A stretch of DNA of 64,000 bases from Drosophila persimilis (Eukaryota > Arthropoda > Insecta > Diptera > Drosophilidae), in the NCBI RefSeq assembly GCF_003286085.1, contig NW_020825288.1:28086001-28150000 (forward strand). Direction: 5' to 3'. The position numbers and the translations under genes are program-made. How positions within the stretch are numbered: position 1 is the first letter of the stretch; each line of letters starts with the position of its first letter. The notes beneath the pieces are model-generated. The model did no database searches and had not been told where the DNA came from. It saw only the letters and a program-made list of their open reading frames with translations. Shown here piece by piece: positions 14,201 to 26,200 of the stretch.

Positions 14201-17200
14201 CGTAGACAATTGCTTCCGCAAGTTTGCTTCAAATTTCATTTTGGCTGCCAAGAGGCAGGGCGTCGGGCCCCGGCAACGGCAACGGCACCTTCAGCGTTCA
14301 GCAAAGTGTGTCCTGGGAGAGGACCCTCCAGTGTGCACTCTTTTTGCCATTTTATCTGGGCGGCAGTGGCTGCAAGTTTTTAAGGCCAAACATTTGTAAC
14401 TTTTAGGCATTGCTGGGGCACTTTCAAAAATTCTGTACTTTATGGCAGGTCCTTTGGGGCAGGCCAGCAGCAGCAGCAATAGGTGTACAGGAGAGACCTG
14501 TTATCCGACCCCTTTTAGCATGCTCCGAGCGTGTTTTCCATGGGCTGCATTTAATGGCCGCCCAGATACAGTTACAGATACAACAGGAAGGCGGCCTTCT
14601 CTATCGCTTTGCCGCCCAAGCAACCTACTGCCTCAATCGTCCCTCCTTCGGGGCCGTGCAGGTCCACCTTTGCGGCTGTTTGCCGGAACCTCTCGCACAT
14701 GTGCACTCGCCACCAAAAATTTGCTTTTCTAACATCAAAAATTGCCCCAAAACACAGCGGCAGCAAAAAGAGCAGCAACCAATAGCTGGACAGACAATGG
14801 CTTAAGATTACACTGAAAGAAATACAGGTAGATTACAACAAAATTTAAAATGGGCTTTTAAGAATTTTTTGTGGTAATAAAACAAGCTCTGAAATAATTT
14901 AAATGGAAATTAAATTTCAAAATTGCATTGAAAAATTTTTAAATATTTTTTTATAGATACAAATAAAACAACAACAGGCCAACAATAATTTTCCCTGCAC
15001 ATTTTTTGTAGATAAAATTTTAATATTTTGCTCAAGTGTTTATCGTAATTTTCTACCGACAATTTATGTATTTAAAAAAAATTTTGTCCAACAATTAAAA
15101 TAAGAGTTATACATAAAAATGGCATTAAAAAATATTTAAATTTTAGTTTACTATAAAAAAAAAAAAAAAAAAATTGATTCAAGACGGGTAAAAAAAGGTG
15201 TCGGATTAAAGAAGTATTCGGAATAGACGTGCAAGAAGTGAGTGATAGGTCCAGACTGAATGCAAGCAGGCCAACAATAATTTCCTTAAATATTATTTTT
15301 TTAGATCACAATTTTAATATTTTGTTCAATTTTTTACTTGTTTTGAGAAATATTTAGTTTTCTCGAAGTTTTGCTTTAACTGCATTACTTTTCTTCATTT
15401 ATGAAGTATTTTGTTGGTCGTGAAAAGTGTTTTCTCTAAGTGCAAGAGCCCCAGACCACGATAGAGGTCCCAGGCGGCAGGCGGCAGGCGGCAGGCTCTA
15501 GGCCCCTGTGCCGCATGTTAATGAGTTCCATGGCAGGCAATTGCCCCGAAATTGTTTTTGTGTGCGCCGGCCCCTCGTCTAAATAGCTTTGTCCGCTTAT
15601 GGGGATCGTCCTGCAACTGGCCCGTCGGGGGTGTGGATGGATGTTGCTCCTAATTGCAGGTGTTTTTGATTTACACTAGCCATGAAATTGGCCATTTTGG
15701 CATGTCTGTCTGTACTTTTAAACGAACGCTAAGCTGACACACATTCGCTCTGGCTGCCACCGAGATTTATGGCCATTCGAAATTGTCTACCAGTTGCCTG
15801 TGGTACTTAGAGCCAAGTACTACTACCAGAGCGAGAGAGAGGGAGAGAGTCCAAGGGTACGAATGGCTGCTGGACCATTGAAAAGGCAATTATTTAGTGC
15901 TGGCATTTGTATCCGTATCATCTAAAGGATTTAGCGCATGAAAGAGGGAGGATCTGCTTGGAGGACGTGCAAGATGAAGCTTTTACACATTTCACTTGAG
16001 CAATCCTCATTGTGTGTCTCCCTCTCACTCTCCTTTTTGGCTCTGAGAGAAATTGCAGGTGCAATCCCCCAGACTATTTTGTAATAAAATTGAATTTTCC
16101 CTGGGAATTAAATTTTCCAACTCAATGGCCAAGGATTGTGCAGAGAAAGTAAGCTTAAATTGAAAATTTCTTAGTTGATTATCAAGTAAAATTAACAGAA
16201 AAGCACTTACCCCTTCGCCTGCCTCTTCTTTCTAGCTCTTACACTTTCCCAGTGTGGCTTAGCAGGTCTCCTCCTCCAGAAAAGGTCGCTCATTTCTCGG
16301 TATAAATTTCATTTACATTTCTCTTTCTTTGGGAGGCAACCTTAAGCCTTCAGTCTGTCAAGGCCTTGCCTCATTCTTTCATTTTCTTTATAAACTGTTG
16401 CTTAGTCGCATAATCTGGTGGCTTATCCCCCCCCCCCCCACCCCTTCTTTCCACCCCGAAAGACACAGGACACACAGAGAGAACTGACCCAACTCAAAAG
16501 TGTCGCTGACAGCTTTATATTGTCGTTTTAATTTCCAGCAATTTATAAACCGCAGCCGAGCTCTTTAATTACCGTTCTGGCCACGAAAAGTTGTTGTTGG
16601 GCCACGAGACGCCATAGATAACAACAGGGCCAGCCCCAGCAGAGGAGACCGAGGACTGCCTGTGGCCGAGTGGCAGACAGAGGGTCAACAATGCCAGGGG
16701 CGTGTGACCGACCAGCTAGCAGACGCTTAATAGCATCAACTTATTTATTATAATATTATTTATACAAAAAAATATGCAAAACCGAGCGCACGCTTGGGTC
16801 ATGGATATGCCTCAGTTTTGTGGCAGCCACGATCCTTGGCGACTGGCGACTGGCGACTGGCGACAGGCGGCGCTCGTTCGGGGCTGCCTTAATTTATTGT
16901 CCTAGGGCCGTGCTACAGGAAGTTGCATACATTATGAGAGAGGACGTACCCGCACAGAGTAGTGTCCTGCGTAGAGCCCTCTGTGGAGGATGTCGATGTG
17001 GGTGGCGGCTATACAAAAGCCATAAACTTTTAAATGGCATCGCTTTCGGCTTTAACATGCATTTGGTTGCATGCCTCATAACCCAGCAGGATTGGAGCAT
17101 CTGGAACTAGTTGCTCCACTTTTATTCGTTTCATTTGGACCCCCGAAAAACTTCTCTCGTAAATATTCGCCCGGGCTCTCCAAAAAGTTTTCTTCTACTC

Positions 17201-20200
17201 CTGTTCTTTTTTTTTTTTTTGTTTTTTTGGAACGTGTTGTTTACACGCTGAAACATCATAAATTACATGCGTGGGGCATGCCACTCGCACACTGAAAAAC
17301 ACGCCTCTTGTGTGTACGCGCGCACGCGGTACGAGGCTCGAGCTCAATCTGTTCTGCTCTGTGTGTGTGTATGTTCCGTGCCACACGCATGGGGCAGTGG
17401 CAGCGGCCGACCAGATGCCTCCTGGGATCTCTGGATCTCTGCCGCTGACATGCATTTTGTAGAAATTTCGATTATGCAACGGCCCGAATGCAAACAGCGG
17501 CGCTTCAAGCTCTTGAAAATTATATATTCCGTTGTGTTTCGGTTCCGTTTGGTTCTGTCCCGGCAGCAGCCTATAAAAATATGTAAATTGCAAAACCATT
17601 TTTCGAGTGTGAAAATTTTATTCATGAACTGCGAATGCCTCTTGAGGTTTCGGCTTCGGAATGTGTGAATAATCCAGGGAATGTGATTCCTGAGTGCATA
17701 TCTGTTGATGATTACTACTTATATGCAGGTGGGAGTGCTACACATATTTATTCAGCCCCAATGAGGGCGAAAATAGATGGCGAAGGGTTGATTTTATTTA
17801 CCAAATCTACAAAAAATGTAACAACATTCTGAGGGAGGTTACAGCAAGCCCTAGTTTTGAATTCCGGGCAGTATTTCAGACAATTTTTAATATTTACACT
17901 TATATTTAAATATTTAAATTATTAATTGGGAGCCATGAGTGGAAATAATTAATTTAAATATATTTAAAATTTAAAATAAATATATTTCTAATCTAAAATA
18001 ATATTTGCATATTTAAATTTAATAAATTTCCCACCAATTGAATGAAATATATTTACTTTAAAGTGTTTAAGATTTAAATTAAATATGTGCCTTATTTAAA
18101 TCAATTTAAATTCTATTTAATTTTATTATTTTTGTATTTAAAAGGCAAATATTTAGTTTAAATATGTCTGTGCTTGTCATTGCTCTCACACTGCACTGAA
18201 ATATTAAAGTTTTTCTCATATTTCTGTTATGTTCTCATATTTAAGTTTTCTCGTTAGTGAAATTCTGTTCTTAAATTCCCATTAAAAAATTTTTATTAGT
18301 GCCTGAAATGAAAAGAAAATGTTTTTGCTACAAATTCGGTTGGGTTTTTTTCTGGTTTTTTGGTATTGAACACACAAAAAATATTGGCTGAAAGGATTGC
18401 TTGCCGGGCTCATTATTTTGGTATGCGCTGCGATGCATCAATGGGAGAAGGGCTTTCCACGGGTAGATATCTTTCAGCTATCAAATGTGGCACTGTTTCA
18501 CCTTCAAATGTGTGTGCATTCCACCGCATTCTGGCTTCTGCTGCATTTTCCTTTAAGCTTCTTTTGGCAATCTGTTCATCTCCCGCTCATCCCTCAGATC
18601 ATCCTTCAGCTGGGTTGCACAGTGTAATAAAATGGTGCTTATTGCAGAAAGAGAGAGAGGGGCACTGGAGTACTCACTCGCATGGAAATGGTGTTTGCAT
18701 GCCACCCAGAGCCACGCCACAGCGTGTGTTGCACGCTTGCAGTTATTCATAATCGTTTGTCAGTGGCTGCCACACATATGTTAATCCACATAAACACCCA
18801 CACGTCCGCCCAGAGGGGGGGGCAGCACGCAAAGCGGCCACAGCATGCGGCATAGCAATTTAGGGGCTAAACAGCTTGGGCGTGTGCAAGGGTGCGTATA
18901 CGCAATATATTACATGAATATTATATTCCACAAACACTGACCATAAAAGCCAAAAGAGCGGCGATCGCAACAATAAATAATTGAAAAGCTGGGGCCTTCC
19001 AATTGTTAAATATCACAACAATTACCATGTCACCGAACTGCGTTAGTGACGCGCTATTTTGAATCTCATTAGGGGTCCGCGATTCGCGTGGAGTGGCATC
19101 CAAAGAGAGCTTGCCTCCTGGAGTGGCTGCCAGCGGAAAGAGATAGAGACTGCTGTGTGTATTCGAGTGTATTTTGGGTTCATGAACCCCAACAGACGTG
19201 CCACCACTCGTGAGGCATTAACGCCAGTTAGTGTTCTGTAACCAGAACTCTCGCTAAAGGGAAAAGCTTTGGCTTGGCTTTGCCCTGCTTGGTTGTGCCT
19301 GTGTGGCATATCAGATGTTGCGAGAGGGTTCTGGGTGATTAAATGGATTTGATTTTACTCGTTTTTCTCTCTCACTACTGCTCCGAATGGGTAGACTTTG
19401 ATTTGAGCTCCAGCCCCCCCGGGAAAGTATCTCTGTGTATGTTTACCCTAATGATGGTTGCTTGTATGGGAATTCACAGGGAACAGGGAGGTGGAGCCCT
19501 TGAGAGAACACCTTTAATGGGTTTCTTAACATTAAATACCATATCATCCCACCATTACTTCCTGTCTACCTTTCTTCCAGTGTGGCTTAGCTGTTAGGGC
19601 ACTTTTTCACCGTCTTTCGGCCACCAATTTGAGGTCTTAACTCGGAAACAAAAAATTGTCATTAGAAAATGCAATTTTAAGCTGAAAATTGCATTTTATA
19701 GCAGTGAAGGAACTGAAAGTCTCCACCATTTCGTACTTCATTAGCAAAACTCCTCAACAAATTCATTACGGACTCCCGACTCGACTCGTTTCGACTCCAT
19801 GCAGCGCTAGGATCAGCAGCTGCCAAATATCTAGGGCACTAGAAAATTCTGTGTACCCAAGTGTGGCAGCCAGACAGGGGAACACACATCCGTATCCGTA
19901 GTGGCTGTCGTATCTGTATCTGTATCTGTATCTGCATTGGAGTCAGTGTCGGAGTCGTAGTCTCTGTCTGTGGCTGTGTCCTGTGTGGTCTCTCTCTCTC
20001 TCTGGTGGCAAAAGTGTTTGTCTGAGTGCGGAAATATTTAAAGTGTCACATACGCTCTTCGGAAATTAAATGTGAGTGTTGTGCTTCACTCTCCAGAAAG
20101 GAGCAACGGATGTCCTGAGCCCTCCTCTAAACACACTGAACACTGAACAACCAGATATGTATTTAGGAAAAGACTAAACACTAAACACTTTCGAGTGGCT

Positions 20201-23200
20201 TAACAGGGAGATCCCCCCAAGCAGGTGGCAGGCAGCAGAAGGGTCCTTATACGGCATGTACTTGTAATGATGGTAATTGTTAGCAAATATGGTTAAAATA
20301 TAATAAAATAATAGAATTCTCTTGTATAAAAGATGGAAGACTCATGTTTAATCTGTTATTTTGCCTGGGGCTCTCTACTTTTGTTAGACAGTGTTCGTTT
20401 CAGGTGGCACTTTCCTGCTAGATTTGATCACACTTCTGTGGATGTGGCGGGGCTTCTCTCTCTCTCTGAATGGTCATTGCTTTGGTCGCCTCTCAAGGTG
20501 TGTGTTCTGGGCGTGGCGGTGTCTGCTTTTGTTGGCTTTTCCTTTTCCATTTTCCTTGCTTTGTTTTTGTTCTCCTGCCTCTGGTCCTGTCTGCCGCCAG
20601 TGTTTGTTGTGCATATTTCTGGTGCGGCCCATTCATGGGTGTTTTGTTTGCTTGTATTTCGAGTGTTTTTGCGGTTAGTTTTTTCGAGTGTTTGCCAGCG
20701 TATGTTGTGGGCCCTCTTTTGTGGCTGCGTTGTGCGGTGCGTATACGCATTCGTATTTATTTAATTAGAGTTTGTTCTCCACCCCACTTGTTGTTTGTCT
20801 GTCGTCGGTCGTCGGTCGTGTGGTGCATCCCAAATCTGATTTTACCCCATGAGATTTTTGAAATGTTTTTAAGCTGGGGTTTCCCCCGCCCCCCCTCCCC
20901 CTCCATTGCACATTTCGGACAAACTTTTAATTAAGCATTTTCGATGGTCGTTTCTGTTTGTTTTTCCCACCCTACCTCCCTCCCTCCCGCTCTCCTTCTC
21001 ATTCAGGATTTCGAGCAATTTCCAAATTGTATTTGTCGCCAGTCGAGGCGTGTTTGATGGACAACTGAAAAGTTTCTCCGCCATCTACGAATGTTAATTC
21101 GGTTTTTCCCATGCATTTTTAATTAATTATGTGTATGCCCCGAGCAGCAGCGGACTCCATGCGGCTTAAGCTCGTATTAATGCCACGGTGCCACACAATT
21201 TAAAGGAGATCAAAAACTGTGATCTTTGCTGGGCTTTAAAGTGGCTTTAAGCCTTTTGGCTGTGGATCTTCCGCGTATGCCAGATTTTATATCAAATATA
21301 AACCGCAAACAAATAAAAAGCGTTGCCATAGCGGCAGGATGCCTGTTCCTGCTTCGATTCCGCTTGGCAAATGCAAACATGTGTCTCCGGCAGAGCAACA
21401 TCCTTGGAAGCACACACGGGGCAAAGTCGAGCAGCAGCAGGGAGAACCGAATCGCGCAAGAAATGTGAGAAAACATCGTCGTCTTGGGGGCTCCATCCTT
21501 GCACCATTCACGAGTGGCGACTGGCGACAGGCGGCGCTCGTTCGGGGCTGCCTTAATTTATTGTCCTAGGGCCGTGCTACAGGAAGTTGCATACATTATG
21601 AGAGAGGACGTACCCGCACAGAGTAGTGTCCTGCGTAGAGCCCTCTGTGGAGGATGTCGATGTGGGTGGCGGCTATACAAAAGCCATAAACTTTTAAATG
21701 GCATCGCTTTCGGCTTTAACATGCATTTGGTTGCATGCCTCATAACCCAGCAGGATTGGAGCATCTGGAACTAGTTGCTCCACTTTTATTCGTTTCATTT
21801 GGACCCCCGAAAAACTTCTCTCGTAAATATTCGCCCGGGCTCTCCAAAAAGTTTTCTTCTACTCCTGTTCTTTTTTTTTTTTTTGTTTTTTTGGAACGTG
21901 TTGTTTACACGCTGAAACATCATAAATTACATGCGTGGGGCATGCCACTCGCACACTGAAAAACACGCCTCTTGTGTGTACGCGCGCACGCGGTACGAGG
22001 CTCGAGCTCAATCTGTTCTGCTCTGTGTGTGTGTATGTTCCGTGCCACACGCATGGGGCAGTGGCAGCGGCCGACCAGATGCCTCCTGGGATCTCTGGAT
22101 CTCTGCCGCTGACATGCATTTTGTAGAAATTTCGATTATGCAACGGCCCGAATGCAAACAGCGGCGCTTCAAGCTCTTGAAAATTATATATTCCGTTGTG
22201 TTTCGGTTCCGTTTGGTTCTGTCCCGGCAGCAGCCTATAAAAATATGTAAATTGCAAAACCATTTTTCGAGTGTGAAAATTTTATTCATGAACTGCGAAT
22301 GCCTCTTGAGGTTTCGGCTTCGGAATGTGTGAATAATCCAGGGAATGTGATTCCTGAGTGCATATCTGTTGATGATTACTACTTATATGCAGGTGGGAGT
22401 GCTACACATATTTATTCAGCCCCAATGAGGGCGAAAATAGATGGCGAAGGGTTGATTTTATTTACCAAATCTACAAAAAATGTAACAACATTCTGAGGGA
22501 GGTTACAGCAAGCCCTAGTTTTGAATTCCGGGCAGTATTTCAGACAATTTTTAATATTTACACTTATATTTAAATATTTAAATTATTAATTGGGAGCCAT
22601 GAGTGGAAATAATTAATTTAAATATATTTAAAATTTAAAATAAATATATTTCTAATCTAAAATAATATTTGCATATTTAAATTTAATAAATTTCCCACCA
22701 ATTGAATGAAATATATTTACTTTAAAGTGTTTAAGATTTAAATTAAATATGTGCCTTATTTAAATCAATTTAAATTCTATTTAATTTTATTATTTTTGTA
22801 TTTAAAAGGCAAATATTTAGTTTAAATATGTCTGTGCTTGTCATTGCTCTCACACTGCACTGAAATATTAAAGTTTTTCTCATATTTCTGTTATGTTCTC
22901 ATATTTAAGTTTTCTCGTTAGTGAAATTCTGTTCTTAAATTCCCATTAAAAAATTTTTATTAGTGCCTGAAATGAAAAGAAAATGTTTTTGCTACAAATT
23001 CGGTTGGGTTTTTTTCTGGTTTTTTGGTATTGAACACACAAAAAATATTGGCTGAAAGGATTGCTTGCCGGGCTCATTATTTTGGTATGCGCTGCGATGC
23101 ATCAATGGGAGAAGGGCTTTCCACGGGTAGATATCTTTCAGCTATCAAATGTGGCACTGTTTCACCTTCAAATGTGTGTGCATTCCACCGCATTCTGGCT

Positions 23201-26200
23201 TCTGCTGCATTTTCCTTTAAGCTTCTTTTGGCAATCTGTTCATCTCCCGCTCATCCCTCAGATCATCCTTCAGCTGGGTTGCACAGTGTAATAAAATGGT
23301 GCTTATTGCAGAAAGAGAGAGAGGGGCACTGGAGTACTCACTCGCATGGAAATGGTGTTTGCATGCCACCCAGAGCCACGCCACAGCGTGTGTTGCACGC
23401 TTGCAGTTATTCATAATCGTTTGTCAGTGGCTGCCACACATATGTTAATCCACATAAACACCCACACGTCCGCCCAGAGGGGGGGGCAGCACGCAAAGCG
23501 GCCACAGCATGCGGCATAGCAATTTAGGGGCTAAACAGCTTGGGCGTGTGCAAGGGTGCGTATACGCAATATATTACATGAATATTATATTCCACAAACA
23601 CTGACCATAAAAGCCAAAAGAGCGGCGATCGCAACAATAAATAATTGAAAAGCTGGGGCCTTCCAATTGTTAAATATCACAACAATTACCATGTCACCGA
23701 ACTGCGTTAGTGACGCGCTATTTTGAATCTCATTAGGGGTCCGCGATTCGCGTGGAGTGGCATCCAAAGAGAGCTTGCCTCCTGGAGTGGCTGCCAGCGG
23801 AAAGAGATAGAGACTGCTGTGTGTATTCGAGTGTATTTTGGGTTCATGAACCCCAACAGACGTGCCACCACTCGTGAGGCATTAACGCCAGTTAGTGTTC
23901 TGTAACCAGAACTCTCGCTAAAGGGAAAAGCTTTGGCTTGGCTTTGCCCTGCTTGGTTGTGCCTGTGTGGCATATCAGATGTTGCGAGAGGGTTCTGGGT
24001 GATTAAATGGATTTGATTTTACTCGTTTTTCTCTCTCACTACTGCTCCGAATGGGTAGACTTTGATTTGAGCTCCAGCCCCCCCGGGAAAGTATCTCTGT
24101 GTATGTTTACCCTAATGATGGTTGCTTGTATGGGAATTCACAGGGAACAGGGAGGTGGAGCCCTTGAGAGAACACCTTTAATGGGTTTCTTAACATTAAA
24201 TACCATATCATCCCACCATTACTTCCTGTCTACCTTTCTTCCAGTGTGGCTTAGCTGTTAGGGCACTTTTTCACCGTCTTTCGGCCACCAATTTGAGGTC
24301 TTAACTCGGAAACAAAAAATTGTCATTAGAAAATGCAATTTTAAGCTGAAAATTGCATTTTATAGCAGTGAAGGAACTGAAAGTCTCCACCATTTCGTAC
24401 TTCATTAGCAAAACTCCTCAACAAATTCATTACGGACTCCCGACTCGACTCGTTTCGACTCCATGCAGCGCTAGGATCAGCAGCTGCCAAATATCTAGGG
24501 CACTAGAAAATTCTGTGTACCCAAGTGTGGCAGCCAGACAGGGGAACACACATCCGTATCCGTAGTGGCTGTCGTATCTGTATCTGTATCTGTATCTGCA
24601 TTGGAGTCAGTGTCGGAGTCGTAGTCTCTGTCTGTGGCTGTGTCCTGTGTGGTCTCTCTCTCTCTCTGGTGGCAAAAGTGTTTGTCTGAGTGCGGAAATA
24701 TTTAAAGTGTCACATACGCTCTTCGGAAATTAAATGTGAGTGTTGTGCTTCACTCTCCAGAAAGGAGCAACGGATGTCCTGAGCCCTCCTCTAAACACAC
24801 TGAACACTGAACAACCAGATATGTATTTAGGAAAAGACTAAACACTAAACACTTTCGAGTGGCTTAACAGGGAGATCCCCCCAAGCAGGTGGCAGGCAGC
24901 AGAAGGGTCCTTATACGGCATGTACTTGTAATGATGGTAATTGTTAGCAAATATGGTTAAAATATAATAAAATAATAGAATTCTCTTGTATAAAAGATGG
25001 AAGACTCATGTTTAATCTGTTATTTTGCCTGGGGCTCTCTACTTTTGTTAGACAGTGTTCGTTTCAGGTGGCACTTTCCTGCTAGATTTGATCACACTTC
25101 TGTGGATGTGGCGGGGCTTCTCTCTCTCTCTGAATGGTCATTGCTTTGGTCGCCTCTCAAGGTGTGTGTTCTGGGCGTGGCGGTGTCTGCTTTTGTTGGC
25201 TTTTCCTTTTCCATTTTCCTTGCTTTGTTTTTGTTCTCCTGCCTCTGGTCCTGTCTGCCGCCAGTGTTTGTTGTGCATATTTCTGGTGCGGCCCATTCAT
25301 GGGTGTTTTGTTTGCTTGTATTTCGAGTGTTTTTGCGGTTAGTTTTTTCGAGTGTTTGCCAGCGTATGTTGTGGGCCCTCTTTTGTGGCTGCGTTGTGCG
25401 GTGCGTATACGCATTCGTATTTATTTAATTAGAGTTTGTTCTCCACCCCACTTGTTGTTTGTCTGTCGTCGGTCGTCGGTCGTGTGGTGCATCCCAAATC
25501 TGATTTTACCCCATGAGATTTTTGAAATGTTTTTAAGCTGGGGTTTCCCCCGCCCCCCCTCCCCCTCCATTGCACATTTCGGACAAACTTTTAATTAAGC
25601 ATTTTCGATGGTCGTTTCTGTTTGTTTTTCCCACCCTACCTCCCTCCCTCCCGCTCTCCTTCTCATTCAGGATTTCGAGCAATTTCCAAATTGTATTTGT
25701 CGCCAGTCGAGGCGTGTTTGATGGACAACTGAAAAGTTTCTCCGCCATCTACGAATGTTAATTCGGTTTTTCCCATGCATTTTTAATTAATTATGTGTAT
25801 GCCCCGAGCAGCAGCGGACTCCATGCGGCTTAAGCTCGTATTAATGCCACGGTGCCACACAATTTAAAGGAGATCAAAAACTGTGATCTTTGCTGGGCTT
25901 TAAAGTGGCTTTAAGCCTTTTGGCTGTGGATCTTCCGCGTATGCCAGATTTTATATCAAATATAAACCGCAAACAAATAAAAAGCGTTGCCATAGCGGCA
26001 GGATGCCTGTTCCTGCTTCGATTCCGCTTGGCAAATGCAAACATGTGTCTCCGGCAGAGCAACATCCTTGGAAGCACACACGGGGCAAAGTCGAGCAGCA
26101 GCAGGGAGAACCGAATCGCGCAAGAAATGTGAGAAAACATCGTCGTCTTGGGGGCTCCATCCTTGCACCATTCACGAGTGGCTCCATGGGCCCTCCTTTG

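Noticed and set aside
20333-20764. Cys/Leu/Phe-rich open frame of 143 codons, present twice with the tandem duplication
   Set aside because: It overlaps two other long frames on the same strand, and its composition is typical of translated T/G/C-rich non-coding DNA. The second copy is only the duplication, not selection.
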